From: DASRWT01 sp963748485
GTDB taxonomy: Bacteria; Methylomirabilota; Methylomirabilia; Rokubacteriales; CSP1-6
Assembly (NCBI GenBank): GCA_963748485.1
Contig: CAVVJF010000019.1
Location: forward strand, 682,001-746,000
DNA: 64,000 nucleotides
Direction: 5' to 3'
Shown here: positions 34,374 to 42,781 of the stretch, piece after piece
Position numbering within the stretch: the stretch's first letter is position 1
Layout: the number at the start of each line of letters is the position of its first letter
Notes under the pieces: generated by a model
What the model was told of the DNA's origin: nothing
Database searches by the model: none
The model's input: only the letters and a program-made list of their open reading frames with translations
Translations under genes and position numbers: made by a program

Positions 34374-35486
34374 ATGAGGTTGGCCGCAGCCTTCAAGCCT
34401 CGTGTGCGCCTCGTGCCCGCAGTCCTGCTTCTCTGCATCGTGTCGACGGCGGAAGCCGTGCCCTCGTGGAACGTCGGGTACCGCACCATCGCGCTGCAAG
34501 ACGCGGTGACCGGCGAGACATTCTCGGTCGCCCTCTGGTATCCCACCGCCGCGGCGCCCGCTCGTCTCTTCGTGACCGGCTCGCTCTCGCTGTGTCGCTT
34601 GCCGGCGTTCGTTTGTCGAGGCATCGCGTTCGAAATGTCGGTCGCCCAGAACGCGCCGGTGGCGGCAGGGGCCTTCGGGGCGATCGTGGTCTCGCATGGG
34701 GCCGGCGGCATGGCCTTGCTCCACCGAGATCTGGCGATGACGCTTGCCTCGCAAGGCTACGTCGTCGCGGCGCCCACCCATCCGCGAGGAAAGGGCAACG
34801 ACGTATCCGGCGTCGCCGTGTGGGTCGGTCGCCCGAAGCAAGTGTTCCGCGTCATTGATGCGGTGCTGGAAGACGGAGACCTCGGGGTTCACATCGAGCG
34901 TGAGCGCATCGGGGTGGTGGGGCATTCGAATGGTGGCTACACGGCGCTGGCGGTCGCCGGTGCCCGCCCCAGTCCCGGCCTCGAGGCCGCGCATTGCCTC
35001 GCGCATCCCGACGACGCCAGGTTCTGCGGCTTCGGGGGCGCTGCCACTCGCGATGCTGCGCGCGAGGTCGGCCACCTCCCGGAGCTCGGCGATCCGCGGG
35101 TACGGTCCATGGTGCTCATGGCGCCGAACGCGGTGCGATTCACGGACGATGCGCTGGCAAGGGTCATGGTTCCCGCGCTTGTCTACGCCGCGGAGAAGGA
35201 CGACCTGACGCGCCTGCAGTATCATGGCGAGCGCCTGGCGAGGACGCTGCCTCGCGGGGAATGCGTGCTGGTCAAGGGTGCCGGGCACTTCTCGTTCGTC
35301 GCGAGCTTTCCCACGGTGCTGAAGATCGTAGCCGGTGAGGGCGCGCGAGACCCGGACGGCTTCGATCGCGACGCGTTCCATGCGGTGATGAATCGCGAGA
35401 TCGTCGCATTCTTCAACCGCACGTTGCGGCCGGACGGTGCCCCGCCCACCGAGGGCGCTCAGCCACGGTCATGTCGATCGCGTTGA
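34374..35486 (+). CDS. Secreted dienelactone-hydrolase-like alpha/beta hydrolase
   Basis: 370 residues. A signal peptide (VRLVPAVLLLCIVSTAEAV) precedes a PAF-acetylhydrolase/dienelactone-hydrolase type fold: GAIVVSHGAGGMALLHRDLA, then nucleophile elbow IGVVGHSNGGYTALA, and a late acid/His pair in ALVYAAEKDDLTRLQ and GAGHFSFVASFP. Homologues are predicted periplasmic esterases. It begins about 60 nt after the second attC-like site and may be the next cassette or the resident flank. Substrate unknown. Confidence 0.8.
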   Translation: MRLAAAFKPRVRLVPAVLLLCIVSTAEAVPSWNVGYRTIALQDAVTGETFSVALWYPTAAAPARLFVTGSLSLCRLPAFVCRGIAFEMSVAQNAPVAAGAFGAIVVSHGAGGMALLHRDLAMTLASQGYVVAAPTHPRGKGNDVSGVAVWVGRPKQVFRVIDAVLEDGDLGVHIERERIGVVGHSNGGYTALAVAGARPSPGLEAAHCLAHPDDARFCGFGGAATRDAAREVGHLPELGDPRVRSMVLMAPNAVRFTDDALARVMVPALVYAAEKDDLTRLQYHGERLARTLPRGECVLVKGAGHFSFVASFPTVLKIVAGEGARDPDGFDRDAFHAVMNREIVAFFNRTLRPDGAPPTEGAQPRSCRSR

Positions 35487-35571
35487 ACGGCGGCGGGAAG
35501 GGGACCGTGCTACGATGACCGCCAACATCTTGCCCCGCAGCTGAACACCGCCTGCCACGGAGGCTGCCCCG

Positions 35572-36420
35572 ATGGCGATCATCGATTCCCAAGTCCACGC
35601 CTACGAGGCGAACACCCCGAAGCGGCCCTGGCACACCGTCCCGAACTGGCCCGATCACGTCACGGGTGACGAGATGGTGGCGGCGATGGACCGGGTCGGC
35701 GTCGACGGGGCGATCTTCATCTCCGCCTTTTCCATGTACCGCTACGACGCCAGCTATGCGGTGGAGGTGCAACGCGCGCATCCCGATCGTCTTGCCATCG
35801 TCAAGCCGGTCGACCCGGATGATCCGGCGGTGGCCGACGTCATCGCCGACTGGAAGAAGACACCGGGGACGGTGGGCATCCGAATCATGATGACGAAGGA
35901 AGCGGGCCGCGATCCGAGCGACCCGGGTCTGGCCCGGATCCTCCGCGCCGCCGTGCGGCACGATTTTCCGGTCAACATGCTGTGCTGGGACAACGTGGAC
36001 GCGGGCGCGGCGCTGATCGATCATCACCCGGACACTCGATTCATCATCGACCATCTGGCCATCATGCAGCCGCGCACCCCGCCCGCTCCGCCGGAGCCCT
36101 GGGCCGATCTGCCCAAGGTGCTCGACCTCGCCAGGCGCCCGAACGCGGTGATCAAGGTCAGCGGCGCGTGCACCTTGTCGCGGCAACCCTATCCGTTCGC
36201 CGACATCTGGGACCCGCTCGCTCGCGTGTTCGACGCCTGGGGGTTCGACCGCTGCCTATGGGGCACCGACTGGACCCGCGCCTTCGCCGTCGTCAACTAC
36301 GAACAGGCCGTCGAACCCTTCCGCCAGACCGACCGGCTGAGCGAGAGCGAACGCGCGATGCTCATGGGTGGAGCCTGCGCCAAGGCGTATGGCTGGTCTC
36401 CGAAGAAAGCGCGGCCGTGA
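35572..36420 (+). CDS. Amidohydrolase_2 family protein (ACMSD-like metal-dependent hydrolase)
   Basis: 282 residues. IIDSQVHAYE replaces the usual D-x-H-x-H with D-S-Q-V-H, seen in part of the family; FIIDHLAIMQP supplies a barrel His, and LWGTDWTRA the metal Asp. These TIM-barrel enzymes hydrolyse or decarboxylate ring and lactone substrates. GGAGG precedes the ATG. The last codon overlaps the GTG of the following hydrolase gene (GTGA), so the two are coupled and may act sequentially, for example lactone then ester hydrolysis (inference). Confidence 0.84.
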   Translation: MAIIDSQVHAYEANTPKRPWHTVPNWPDHVTGDEMVAAMDRVGVDGAIFISAFSMYRYDASYAVEVQRAHPDRLAIVKPVDPDDPAVADVIADWKKTPGTVGIRIMMTKEAGRDPSDPGLARILRAAVRHDFPVNMLCWDNVDAGAALIDHHPDTRFIIDHLAIMQPRTPPAPPEPWADLPKVLDLARRPNAVIKVSGACTLSRQPYPFADIWDPLARVFDAWGFDRCLWGTDWTRAFAVVNYEQAVEPFRQTDRLSESERAMLMGGACAKAYGWSPKKARP

Positions 36421-37204
36421 CGGGCTACGCGCCGGTCAACGGACTCAACATGTACTACGAAGTCCACGGAAGCGGCGCTCCTGTGGTGTTGCTCCACGGC
36501 TCGTTCATGACCATTTCAAACAACTGGACCGAGTGGATCGGCGAACTGTCCAAAACGCGGGCAGTGATTGCCTTGGAAATGCAGGGCCACGGGCGCACGG
36601 CCGACATCAAACGCGACTTCAGCTATGAAAACCTCGCCGACGATGTGGCTGCGCTGCTCGATTACCTCAAGATCCCAAGCGCGGACCTCATCGGTTACAG
36701 CATGGGGGCGGCGTCGCTATGCAGTGTGCCATCCGCCATCCGGGCAAAGTGCGTAAGGTTGTCAGCATTTCGGCTGTGTTCCGCCTCGATGGCTTGGTCA
36801 AGGAAGCACTCGACATGTTTCCGCAACTAACGTCGGAAACATTCAAAGGCTCGCCCATCGAAACCGAATACAAGAAACTGAGCGCGACGCCAAACGAATT
36901 CCCGAAGTTTGTCAAGCGCGTCATCGCGATCGACTTGAAACCGTACGACTTCGGCGCCGACAAGCTCAAGGCCACCAAAGCGCCGATGTTTTTCATCCAC
37001 GGCGATGCCGACGGCGTACGGCTCGAGCACATTTCGGAAATGTTCCGCCTGAAGGGCGACGAGATTCACGGCGACCTGCGGCCGCGCTCAGCATCGAGAT
37101 TGGCCATATGGCCCAACACAACACACGTCACGCTGATGGAGCGCATGCCCGTCATCGTCCCCCTGGTGAACGAGTTTCTCGATGCCAAGCTGCCAAAGCA
37201 ATAA
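36417..37204 (+). pseudogene. Alpha/beta hydrolase, single-base frameshift
   Basis: The N-terminal half (MYYEVHGSGAPVVLLHGSFM, then ADLIGYSMG) and the C-terminal half (MQCAIRHPGKVRKVVSISAV ... FFIHGDADGV ... IWPNTTHVTLMER) lie in different frames. Adding one G to the G5 run at 36705-36709 yields GYSMGGGVAMQCAIRHP, a complete nucleophile elbow, and a protein of about 262 residues with Ser, Asp and His in place. Codon use is less GC-biased than in the neighbouring amidohydrolase. GTG 36417 overlaps that gene's stop. The loss of one G from a five-G run is a typical sequencing slip. Confidence 0.78.
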
Positions 37205-37213
37205 CCGAGGGTG

Positions 37214-37687
37214 ATGCAGATTCGGCGTGCCGAGGCCGCTGACGAGGAAGCGCTCGCAAGTATACGGCGTCGTGCCATTCTCGCGCTGGCTGTGCCAGCG
37301 ATGTCGAGGGAACAGGCCGAAAGATGGGCCACGCGCGGGGCAGCAGACCGCGTGGCGCGAGCGATGCGGGAACATGACGTGTGGGTGGCCGTGGAAGGGG
37401 CCGCGATCGGCTGGGTAGAAGTGGACCGAGACCGCGTCGCGGCGCTGTATGTCTCGCCGGCTTGCTCCCGCCGCGGGGTCGGCTCGATCCTTCTGACATT
37501 CGCCGAAACCTCCATACGGGGCTCCGGCTACTCGACTGCACGTCTCGAGTCCAGCCAGAACGCGCTCGACTACTACCTTCGGAGGGGTTACCTACGATGT
37601 GGCCCGGCAGACTCTGATGGGGCATGGCCGTTGCGCAAAGATCTGGCCGCAGCCACGCCTAAGCACGGCATGGAACCGCCGCGCTGA
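37214..37687 (+). CDS. GNAT-family N-acetyltransferase
   Basis: 157 residues. The start MQIRRAEAADEEALASIRR and the acetyl-CoA binding loop in VAALYVSPACSRRGVGSILL (R-R-G-V-G form of the Q/R-x-x-G-x-G/A motif) identify the fold, and NALDYYLRRGY is the usual C-terminal beta-strand region. It acetylates an amine on an unknown small molecule or protein. It follows the frameshifted hydrolase gene by 9 nt. Confidence 0.86.
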   Translation: MQIRRAEAADEEALASIRRRAILALAVPAMSREQAERWATRGAADRVARAMREHDVWVAVEGAAIGWVEVDRDRVAALYVSPACSRRGVGSILLTFAETSIRGSGYSTARLESSQNALDYYLRRGYLRCGPADSDGAWPLRKDLAAATPKHGMEPPR

Positions 37688-37719
37688 AGCGCGCGGCTCA
37701 TGCCGGGCATTGCGCTCTC

Positions 37720-38301
37720 GTGCTGCTCGCGCTCTGCCTCGCGCTCGCCGGCGCGGCGCGCGCGGAGGACTGGTCCGCGTGGCAGCGTGCCTACGATCCG
37801 GCGACGCGCGGGCGCTTCATTCCCGTGGAGCTCTGGACCGGCATGCCTTGGGACGGCACGCAGGAGATCCGCATGGCGCCCGCGGCACTCGAGTTCGGGC
37901 GGCAGGGAGACAAGAGCATCAAGGGGCCGACGACCTGGAACGGCATCCAGGTCTATGAGCGCCTGAACCGCGACAAGCTCCAGCGCTTCGCCATCCGCGA
38001 CGACCGGACGGGCCTCGGTCGCGTCTTCGACTCGCGCTATCCGCGGCTCGGCTGCCGCGGCGAGGTGAAATTCCCGCTCGGCCGCTGGAAGCAGGGCGAG
38101 GTGCGCGAGTACCAGCTCGACTGCGCGCGCGGTAAGCGCCCGCTCAAAGTGGCGATCGAGGAGATCGACTTCGTCTACGACGGCGTGCCGCACTCGCTGC
38201 GCTTCCACTGGCTCTTCATGGAGGGGCGCGGCCGCGGCACCGACATGCGCTACGTGTATAGCCCGCTGCGCGGGCTGGTCGACGTGCAGGGGAACGAGTA
38301 G
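37720..38301 (+). CDS. Secreted protein of unknown function
   Basis: About 193 residues from GTG 37720. The N-terminus LLALCLALAGAARAED is a signal-peptide core; if translation began at CTG 37684 it would gain a KRAAHAGH basic n-region, so the start is unsure. The mature part has no recognised motif: two Trp-rich segments (WSAWQRAYDPATRGRFIPVE, TGMPWDGTQ) and YQLDCARGKRPLKVAIEEID, with two Cys that could form a disulfide. High GC composition like the chromosome core, unlike the neighbouring methyltransferase gene. Confidence 0.6.
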   Translation: MLLALCLALAGAARAEDWSAWQRAYDPATRGRFIPVELWTGMPWDGTQEIRMAPAALEFGRQGDKSIKGPTTWNGIQVYERLNRDKLQRFAIRDDRTGLGRVFDSRYPRLGCRGEVKFPLGRWKQGEVREYQLDCARGKRPLKVAIEEIDFVYDGVPHSLRFHWLFMEGRGRGTDMRYVYSPLRGLVDVQGNE

Positions 38302-38325
38302 CATAGCGGGCGGCGGACACGCACT

Positions 38326-39144
38326 ATGACTAGTCCGGATACCGACAAAGTCTTTAGTGGCTCAATTGCCAAGCTCTACGAGACATATCTGGTCCCCCTG
38401 ATCTTCGAGCCCTACGCGGCGGATCTGGCGAGTCGCCTCGCTTCGAGGTCTCTTACTCGCGTGCTCGAGATTGCAGCCGGCACGGGTGTCGTGACTCGAG
38501 CGTTGGCATCCGTGTTACCTGAAGCGGTGTCCATCGTCGCGACGGATCTGAATCGGCCGATGTTAGACCACGCCTCCGCGCTCGGGACGAAGCGGCCTGT
38601 GGAATGGCGTCAGGCAGATGCCATGCAGCTGCCTTTCCAAGACGGAACGTTTGACGCGGTTGTGTGCCAGTTCGGAGTCATGTTCTTCCCCGAAAGAGCG
38701 AAGGCGTTTTCGGAGGCATGCCGAGTGCTCAGGTCGGGAGGCGTGTTCATGTTCAACGTGTGGGATCGGATCGAGGAGAACGAATTCGCGGACACCGTGA
38801 CGACGGCACTCGAATCCCTGTTTCCTGGGGATCCGCCTCGGTTCCTCGCGCGCACACCTCACGGCTATTGGGACGCTCTGACCATCAAGCGAGATCTGGC
38901 GGCCGGTGGGCTCACTGGGGCACCTCAGATCACCACGGTCGCGGCGCGCAGTCGGGCAGACTCGGCGCGCGTCCCAGCGATCGCGTACTGCCAGGGGACA
39001 CCGCTCCGAAGCGAGATCGAGGCGCGCAACGCCTCGCTGCTCGGCGAAGCCACCGACATCGCGGCCGAAGCGATCGCCCAACGGTTCGGCCGGGGGGCGG
39101 TGGACGGCAAGATCCAGGCGCACATTGTCACCATAGCGAAGTGA
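38326..39144 (+). CDS. Class I SAM-dependent methyltransferase
   Basis: 272 residues. Motif I VLEIAAGTGVVTRAL binds SAM, followed by VATDLNRPMLDHA (motif II acidic residue), QADAMQLPFQDGTFDAVVCQFG (motif IV region) and RVLRSGGVFMFNVWD (motif VI). This is the Methyltransf_11/UbiE-like arrangement. The substrate is unknown. The base composition is lower in GC than the gene before it. The next small gene starts right after its stop. Confidence 0.86.
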   Translation: MTSPDTDKVFSGSIAKLYETYLVPLIFEPYAADLASRLASRSLTRVLEIAAGTGVVTRALASVLPEAVSIVATDLNRPMLDHASALGTKRPVEWRQADAMQLPFQDGTFDAVVCQFGVMFFPERAKAFSEACRVLRSGGVFMFNVWDRIEENEFADTVTTALESLFPGDPPRFLARTPHGYWDALTIKRDLAAGGLTGAPQITTVAARSRADSARVPAIAYCQGTPLRSEIEARNASLLGEATDIAAEAIAQRFGRGAVDGKIQAHIVTIAK

Positions 39145-39351
39145 ATGAAGTTCGACGTGTATGGTCGGTTTCAGCTTGAGGTAGTTCGCGAGAACGACCA
39201 ATGGGCCGTCTATCGCATCGGCCTTGGAAAGCGCGTGCCCACTGATTTCGTCATTCCGTCTTCGGTGACATCGAGTGAGATCGCGACGTATCTTGACGAC
39301 CTGCTGCATGAACTATCGGCGCCAGGCCAACGTGTCCGTTTGCTGCCGTAG
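39145..39351 (+). CDS. Small DUF7661-like protein
   Basis: 68 residues: KFDVYGRFQLEVVRENDQWA, then VYRIGLGKRV, EIATYLDDLLHELSAPGQRV. It looks like a compact alpha/beta protein resembling the small DUF7661 family as remembered; function unknown. Its ATG is the codon directly after the methyltransferase TGA, so it is translationally coupled. It converges with the thioesterase gene, 5 nt away. Confidence 0.6.
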   Translation: MKFDVYGRFQLEVVRENDQWAVYRIGLGKRVPTDFVIPSSVTSSEIATYLDDLLHELSAPGQRVRLLP

Positions 39352-39356
39352 TTCTC

Positions 39357-39839
39357 TCAAAGCCCCATGTGGCGCCCCACCTGCGGCGCGAGCGGCAAGG
39401 CGTCGTGGGCTTTCTGGATGCGCGCGAGACGCTCGAGGATCTCGGGCGCCATCGGCGCCGCGCGCCGCGTCTCGAGGCTCACGTGGAGCGACATCAGCTC
39501 GTTCGTGGCGGCGAGAAAGCCCGCCTCCGCGTGGTGCATCTCGTGAAAGTAGTGGATGCGGCGCGCGTCGAAGCCGAGCAGCCGCGTGGTGAAGCGCAGG
39601 GGATCATCTTCGCGCACCTCGCGGTGGTACGTCACGTGCGCTTCGAGGCAGAAGGTCGTCACCCGCTTCGCCGCGCGATGGGCGGCGTCCAGCCCCACCC
39701 AGGCCAGCCACTCGTCGGTGGCGAGATCGAACACCACCACGTAGTAGCCCATGTTCATGTGGTGATTGCTGTCGATCCACTCCGGACGGACCCGTGCGCG
39801 ATAGCGGTCGAAGGGCGCGGGAATCGCGTCGCCGGTCAC
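39357..39839 (-). CDS. Acyl-CoA thioesterase-like hot-dog protein
   Basis: 160 residues. RVRPEWIDSNHHMNMGYYVVVFDLATDEWL is the catalytic helix start of 4HBT/FatB-like thioesterases (Asp and Asn-His-Met-Asn). The downstream VTYHREVREDDPLRFTTRLLG and IHYFHEMHHA strands complete a hot-dog fold. Relatives include carnitine- or betaine-linked thioesterases. GTG 39839 overlaps the ogt stop (GTGA), so the two are coupled although functionally unrelated. Confidence 0.82.
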   Translation of the reverse strand: MTGDAIPAPFDRYRARVRPEWIDSNHHMNMGYYVVVFDLATDEWLAWVGLDAAHRAAKRVTTFCLEAHVTYHREVREDDPLRFTTRLLGFDARRIHYFHEMHHAEAGFLAATNELMSLHVSLETRRAAPMAPEILERLARIQKAHDALPLAPQVGRHMGL

Positions 39840-40357
39840 GAGAGGAGCGAGCGCTGCCGCGACTCGAGGGCGAGCAGCCGCTTCTTGAGCGGCAGTCCTC
39901 CGCCATAACCCGTGAGGCGGCCGTCACTGCCGATCACGCGGTGGCAGGGAATGACGATGGGCAGCGGATTCTGGCCATTGGCCGCGCCCACCGCGCGCAC
40001 CGCCTCTTTCTTCTTGATCCGACGCGCGATGTCTCCGTAGGAGCGCGTCTCGCCGTACGGGATCTCCGCCACCGCCCGCCAGACCTCCGTCTGGAACGGG
40101 GTGCCCTCGGGCGCCAGGGGCAGGTCGAAGGCGGTGAGCCGGCCCGCGAAATACTCGCGGAGCTGCCGCATGGTCTCGGTGAACGGCCGGGCGTCCCTGA
40201 CCCAGTCCGCGCCGGGCTGGAAGGTGCCGCTGCCTCCGGGCAGCCAGATGAGGCGAAGCCCGGTCAGGCGCTCGCCGTCCGCCTCGCCGGCAAGAGTGAG
40301 GCGGCCGACCGACGACTCCATCTCGGTGAAACGTACGACCATGGTGTGGCTTGGCAT
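39836..40357 (-). CDS. ogt: Methylated-DNA-[protein]-cysteine S-methyltransferase
   Basis: About 173 residues. The suicidal acceptor Cys is in LPIVIPCHRVIG, the DNA-binding helix-turn-helix includes PYGETRSYGDIARRI, and AVRAVGAANGQNP carries the Asn hinge. The N-terminal domain with FTEMESSVGRLTLAG is the usual Ogt/Ada-C fold. It repairs O6-alkylguanine by transferring the alkyl group to itself. Start choices are ATG 40357 or 40342; neither has a ribosome site. Coupled downstream to the thioesterase gene. Confidence 0.92.
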   Translation of the reverse strand: MPSHTMVVRFTEMESSVGRLTLAGEADGERLTGLRLIWLPGGSGTFQPGADWVRDARPFTETMRQLREYFAGRLTAFDLPLAPEGTPFQTEVWRAVAEIPYGETRSYGDIARRIKKKEAVRAVGAANGQNPLPIVIPCHRVIGSDGRLTGYGGGLPLKKRLLALESRQRSLLS

Positions 40358-40367
40358 CGACGCGCCC

Positions 40368-40383
40368 GTATGGTACCCCATAC
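40368..40383. promoter_or_regulatory. Inverted repeat GTATGG-TACC-CCATAC in the divergent ogt / propeller gap
   Basis: A perfect 6-bp inverted repeat with a 4-bp, itself palindromic-like centre sits midway between the divergent ogt and beta-propeller starts. It could be an operator or, like other short divergent gaps in this window, a two-way -10 region. Confidence 0.35.
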
Positions 40384-40412
40384 CTCTCTAACCCCGCTGC
40401 CAAGGAGGCGTT

Positions 40413-41570
40413 ATGCGCGCACTGAGCTTGATGCTGACCGCGCTTGTCACCCTGGCCCTAGCGCCCGCGGCCGTCGCCCAGATCGCCATCTCGGCGAACG
40501 ACAACAAGGTGGCGCTCGTGAACGGCGCCGTCCAGGTGGTCCAGAACCCGGCGCCCGACACCATCACCGTGATCGACCTCAAGACCAGTCCGCCCCGGGC
40601 CGTCGCCGAGATTCCGGTGCCGGCCAGCGTGGTGGGCCCGCCGCTCTCCGTGGCCATCACCCCCAACGAAGGGCTCGCCCTCGTGACCTCGGCGATGAAG
40701 GTGGATCCGGCCGACCGCACCAAGACGGTCAACGACAACCGCGTCTCGGTGGTGGATCTCTCATCGAACCCGCCGCGCGTGCTCACCACCCTCGAGGCGG
40801 GCGCCTCGCCGACCGGCGTCTCCATCAACCGGCAGGGCACCCTGGCCCTGGTTGCCAATCGCGGCGAGGGCACGGTGTCGGTCTTCACCATTCAGGGCAA
40901 GACGGTCACTCCGGTGGGGAAGGTCGCGGTGGGTCCCCCGACGGGCGGGCCGAGCCACGTCGTGTTCGCGCCGGACGGCCGGACCGCGCTGGTCACGCGC
41001 GACAACGATCACTTCATCTCCGTGCTGTCCATCGACGGGACCAAGGTGGAGTACACCAAGCGCGATCTCTCCGCCGGCATGCGGCCCTACGGGCTCGACA
41101 TCACCAAGGACGGCACGGTCGCGGCAGTGGCCAACATCGGGCGAGGCGGCGGGGACAACGACACGGTGAGCCTCATCGACATGAAGGCCAATCCCGTGCG
41201 CGTGGTGGAGACCATTCCCGTGGGACAGACGCCGGAGGGCATCAAGTTCTCGCCCGACGGCAAGTTTCTCGCGGTGGTCGTGATGAACGGAAGCAACAAG
41301 GCGAAGGACTCGCCCTTCTTCAACGACGCGGGCAAGCTGCTTCTCTACCGCGTGGACGGCATGCGCCTCATCGGCCTCGCCGCCGCGTGGATCGGCCACT
41401 GGTCGCAGGGCATCGCCTTTTCGCCCGACAACAAGGTGATCCTCGTGGGCAACATGGTGGAGCGCGAAGTACAGGTGCTCCGCTGGGACGACATCTCGTT
41501 GAAGGACATGGGCGAGCGCATCAAGGTCAACGGCGGCTCCGCCGCCCTGCGCACGGCGGACAAGCCGTAA
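40413..41570 (+). CDS. Secreted YncE-like beta-propeller protein
   Basis: 385 residues. A signal peptide (ALSLMLTALVTLALAPAAVAQ) leads into repeated blades with the pattern T-V-x-V-I-D-L, P-x-G-V-x-I-x-x-D-G and A-V-A-N, such as NRVSVVDLSSNPPRVLTTLE and DTVSLIDMKANPVRVVETIP. These periplasmic YncE/cytochrome-D1-like propellers often bind ligands or surface partners rather than act as enzymes. An AAGGAGG site precedes the ATG. It is followed by a JmjC-type oxygenase-like gene, with which it may be co-transcribed. Confidence 0.84.
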   Translation: MRALSLMLTALVTLALAPAAVAQIAISANDNKVALVNGAVQVVQNPAPDTITVIDLKTSPPRAVAEIPVPASVVGPPLSVAITPNEGLALVTSAMKVDPADRTKTVNDNRVSVVDLSSNPPRVLTTLEAGASPTGVSINRQGTLALVANRGEGTVSVFTIQGKTVTPVGKVAVGPPTGGPSHVVFAPDGRTALVTRDNDHFISVLSIDGTKVEYTKRDLSAGMRPYGLDITKDGTVAAVANIGRGGGDNDTVSLIDMKANPVRVVETIPVGQTPEGIKFSPDGKFLAVVVMNGSNKAKDSPFFNDAGKLLLYRVDGMRLIGLAAAWIGHWSQGIAFSPDNKVILVGNMVEREVQVLRWDDISLKDMGERIKVNGGSAALRTADKP

Positions 41571-41647
41571 GAGCCCGCTCGCCGCTCGCCACCTGGTTCG
41601 CCGGCGCCGCCGCGGAGTCCCGCTTCCGACGGCGCCGGCTGGGCCGC

Positions 41648-42589
41648 GTGCCCACCCTCCTCCCGCCGCGGGACCGCGCGTGGCGCGAGGTCGCGCCGAG
41701 CTCTGCCGAGGCGCTTGACCTCGCTGCGGCGGGGTCGCCGTTTCACACCGCGCTCGACCGCCGCTACGACCGTGCCTCCGATCCCGAACGGTTGCCGGCC
41801 GCACTGGCCGCGGGCGAGTCGGTCTACTTCCCGCAGGCGCATCAGGTGCTACCGCGCGTGGCGCGGTTCATGGTGGCCCTCCGCGCCACGCTCCTCGGCG
41901 CCGGCCGCGAGGAGTGCTCCTTCCTCTTCCTGGCCGAGGGGCAGGGACGCGAGGCCCTGGGACTGCATCACGACGGCGAGGTGGACGCCTTCTGGCTGCA
42001 GCTCGAGGGCCGGCGATTCGTGACGATCGGCCCGGCGGTGCCGCGCGGCACGCCGGAGGATTTGCCGCCGCCCGCCACGGGGTGGAACGCGCCGCTTCCG
42101 CGGGGGTGGTGGCGGGGCACGCTCGAGCCGGGCACGCTCTTCCATCTGCCGCCGCGCACGCCCCACCGGGTGATCTATCGCGGCCGGTCGCTGGCGCTCT
42201 CGCTCACGTGGAAGCGGCGCGCGCGGGGGGCGCCCCCGGACCCGGCCGCTCTCGTGGAGTGGGACGTGGTCGCGGGCCGCGCCGACCGCGTACCGCCGGC
42301 ACGGCGCGACCGGCTCTGGACGCAGGTGCCGGCCGTGGCGGTCCCGGGTCGCCCGGGCGCCCACGAGGTGACGCTGCACGTGCCCGGCGGGACGCTGCAG
42401 CTGCCCGCGCGCGCGCACGCGGCGGCGCGGCGTCTGGCCGCGATGCCCGCGTGGGAGGGAGTGGCGGACCACGCGCGCCGGGGCGCGCTCGCCGCCCTCA
42501 TCGCGTACGGGCTACTGGCGCCGCGTGATCTTCCCCTGCGCATCGTCCCCGCCGATCCGCGCGCGCTGGACGGCTGGCGCTTCACCTGA
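41648..42589 (+). CDS. JmjC/cupin-4-type 2-oxoglutarate-dependent oxygenase-like protein
   Basis: 313 residues from GTG 41648. ALGLHHDGEVDAFWLQLEG gives the iron H-x-D, and FHLPPRTPHRVIYRG the distal His, as in JmjC/ROX-like oxygenases that hydroxylate protein side chains. Residues read upstream of 41648 in the same frame (ATWFAGAAAESRFRRRRLG from about 41570) also look like the family's N-terminus, but no start codon precedes them before the propeller stop. The start is therefore unresolved: it may be non-canonical, or the region may hold another indel. Confidence 0.7.
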   Translation: MPTLLPPRDRAWREVAPSSAEALDLAAAGSPFHTALDRRYDRASDPERLPAALAAGESVYFPQAHQVLPRVARFMVALRATLLGAGREECSFLFLAEGQGREALGLHHDGEVDAFWLQLEGRRFVTIGPAVPRGTPEDLPPPATGWNAPLPRGWWRGTLEPGTLFHLPPRTPHRVIYRGRSLALSLTWKRRARGAPPDPAALVEWDVVAGRADRVPPARRDRLWTQVPAVAVPGRPGAHEVTLHVPGGTLQLPARAHAAARRLAAMPAWEGVADHARRGALAALIAYGLLAPRDLPLRIVPADPRALDGWRFT

Positions 42590-42659
42590 GCGTGGAATCT
42601 TCGATACAGGATTGACTCGTCCGGAACCCTGCTCATAGACTCGATCCAAGGAGGGTGCA

Positions 42660-42767
42660 ATGGCTGCTACGGATCCTGTCGGGAAGAAGGGAGTCGTCGA
42701 GTTCAAGAAGCCCCCCAAGAATCCCATGCCTCCCTGGAAGCGCGAGCCCGCTAAGCAGAGTAAGTAG
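42660..42767 (+). CDS. 35-residue basic, proline-rich protein
   Basis: ATG 42660 has an excellent ribosome site (AAGGAGGGTGCA) and encodes 35 residues, including VVEFKKPPKNPMPPWKREPA, before TAG at 42765. It is rich in Lys and Pro, with one Trp and no Cys. The gap of 70 nt after the oxygenase gene and 14 nt before the DUF6338 gene suits a genuine small cistron. The function is unknown; it may be a regulatory or ribosome-associated peptide. Confidence 0.55.
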   Translation: MAATDPVGKKGVVEFKKPPKNPMPPWKREPAKQSK

Positions 42768-42781
42768 TCGCGGCAGGCTTC

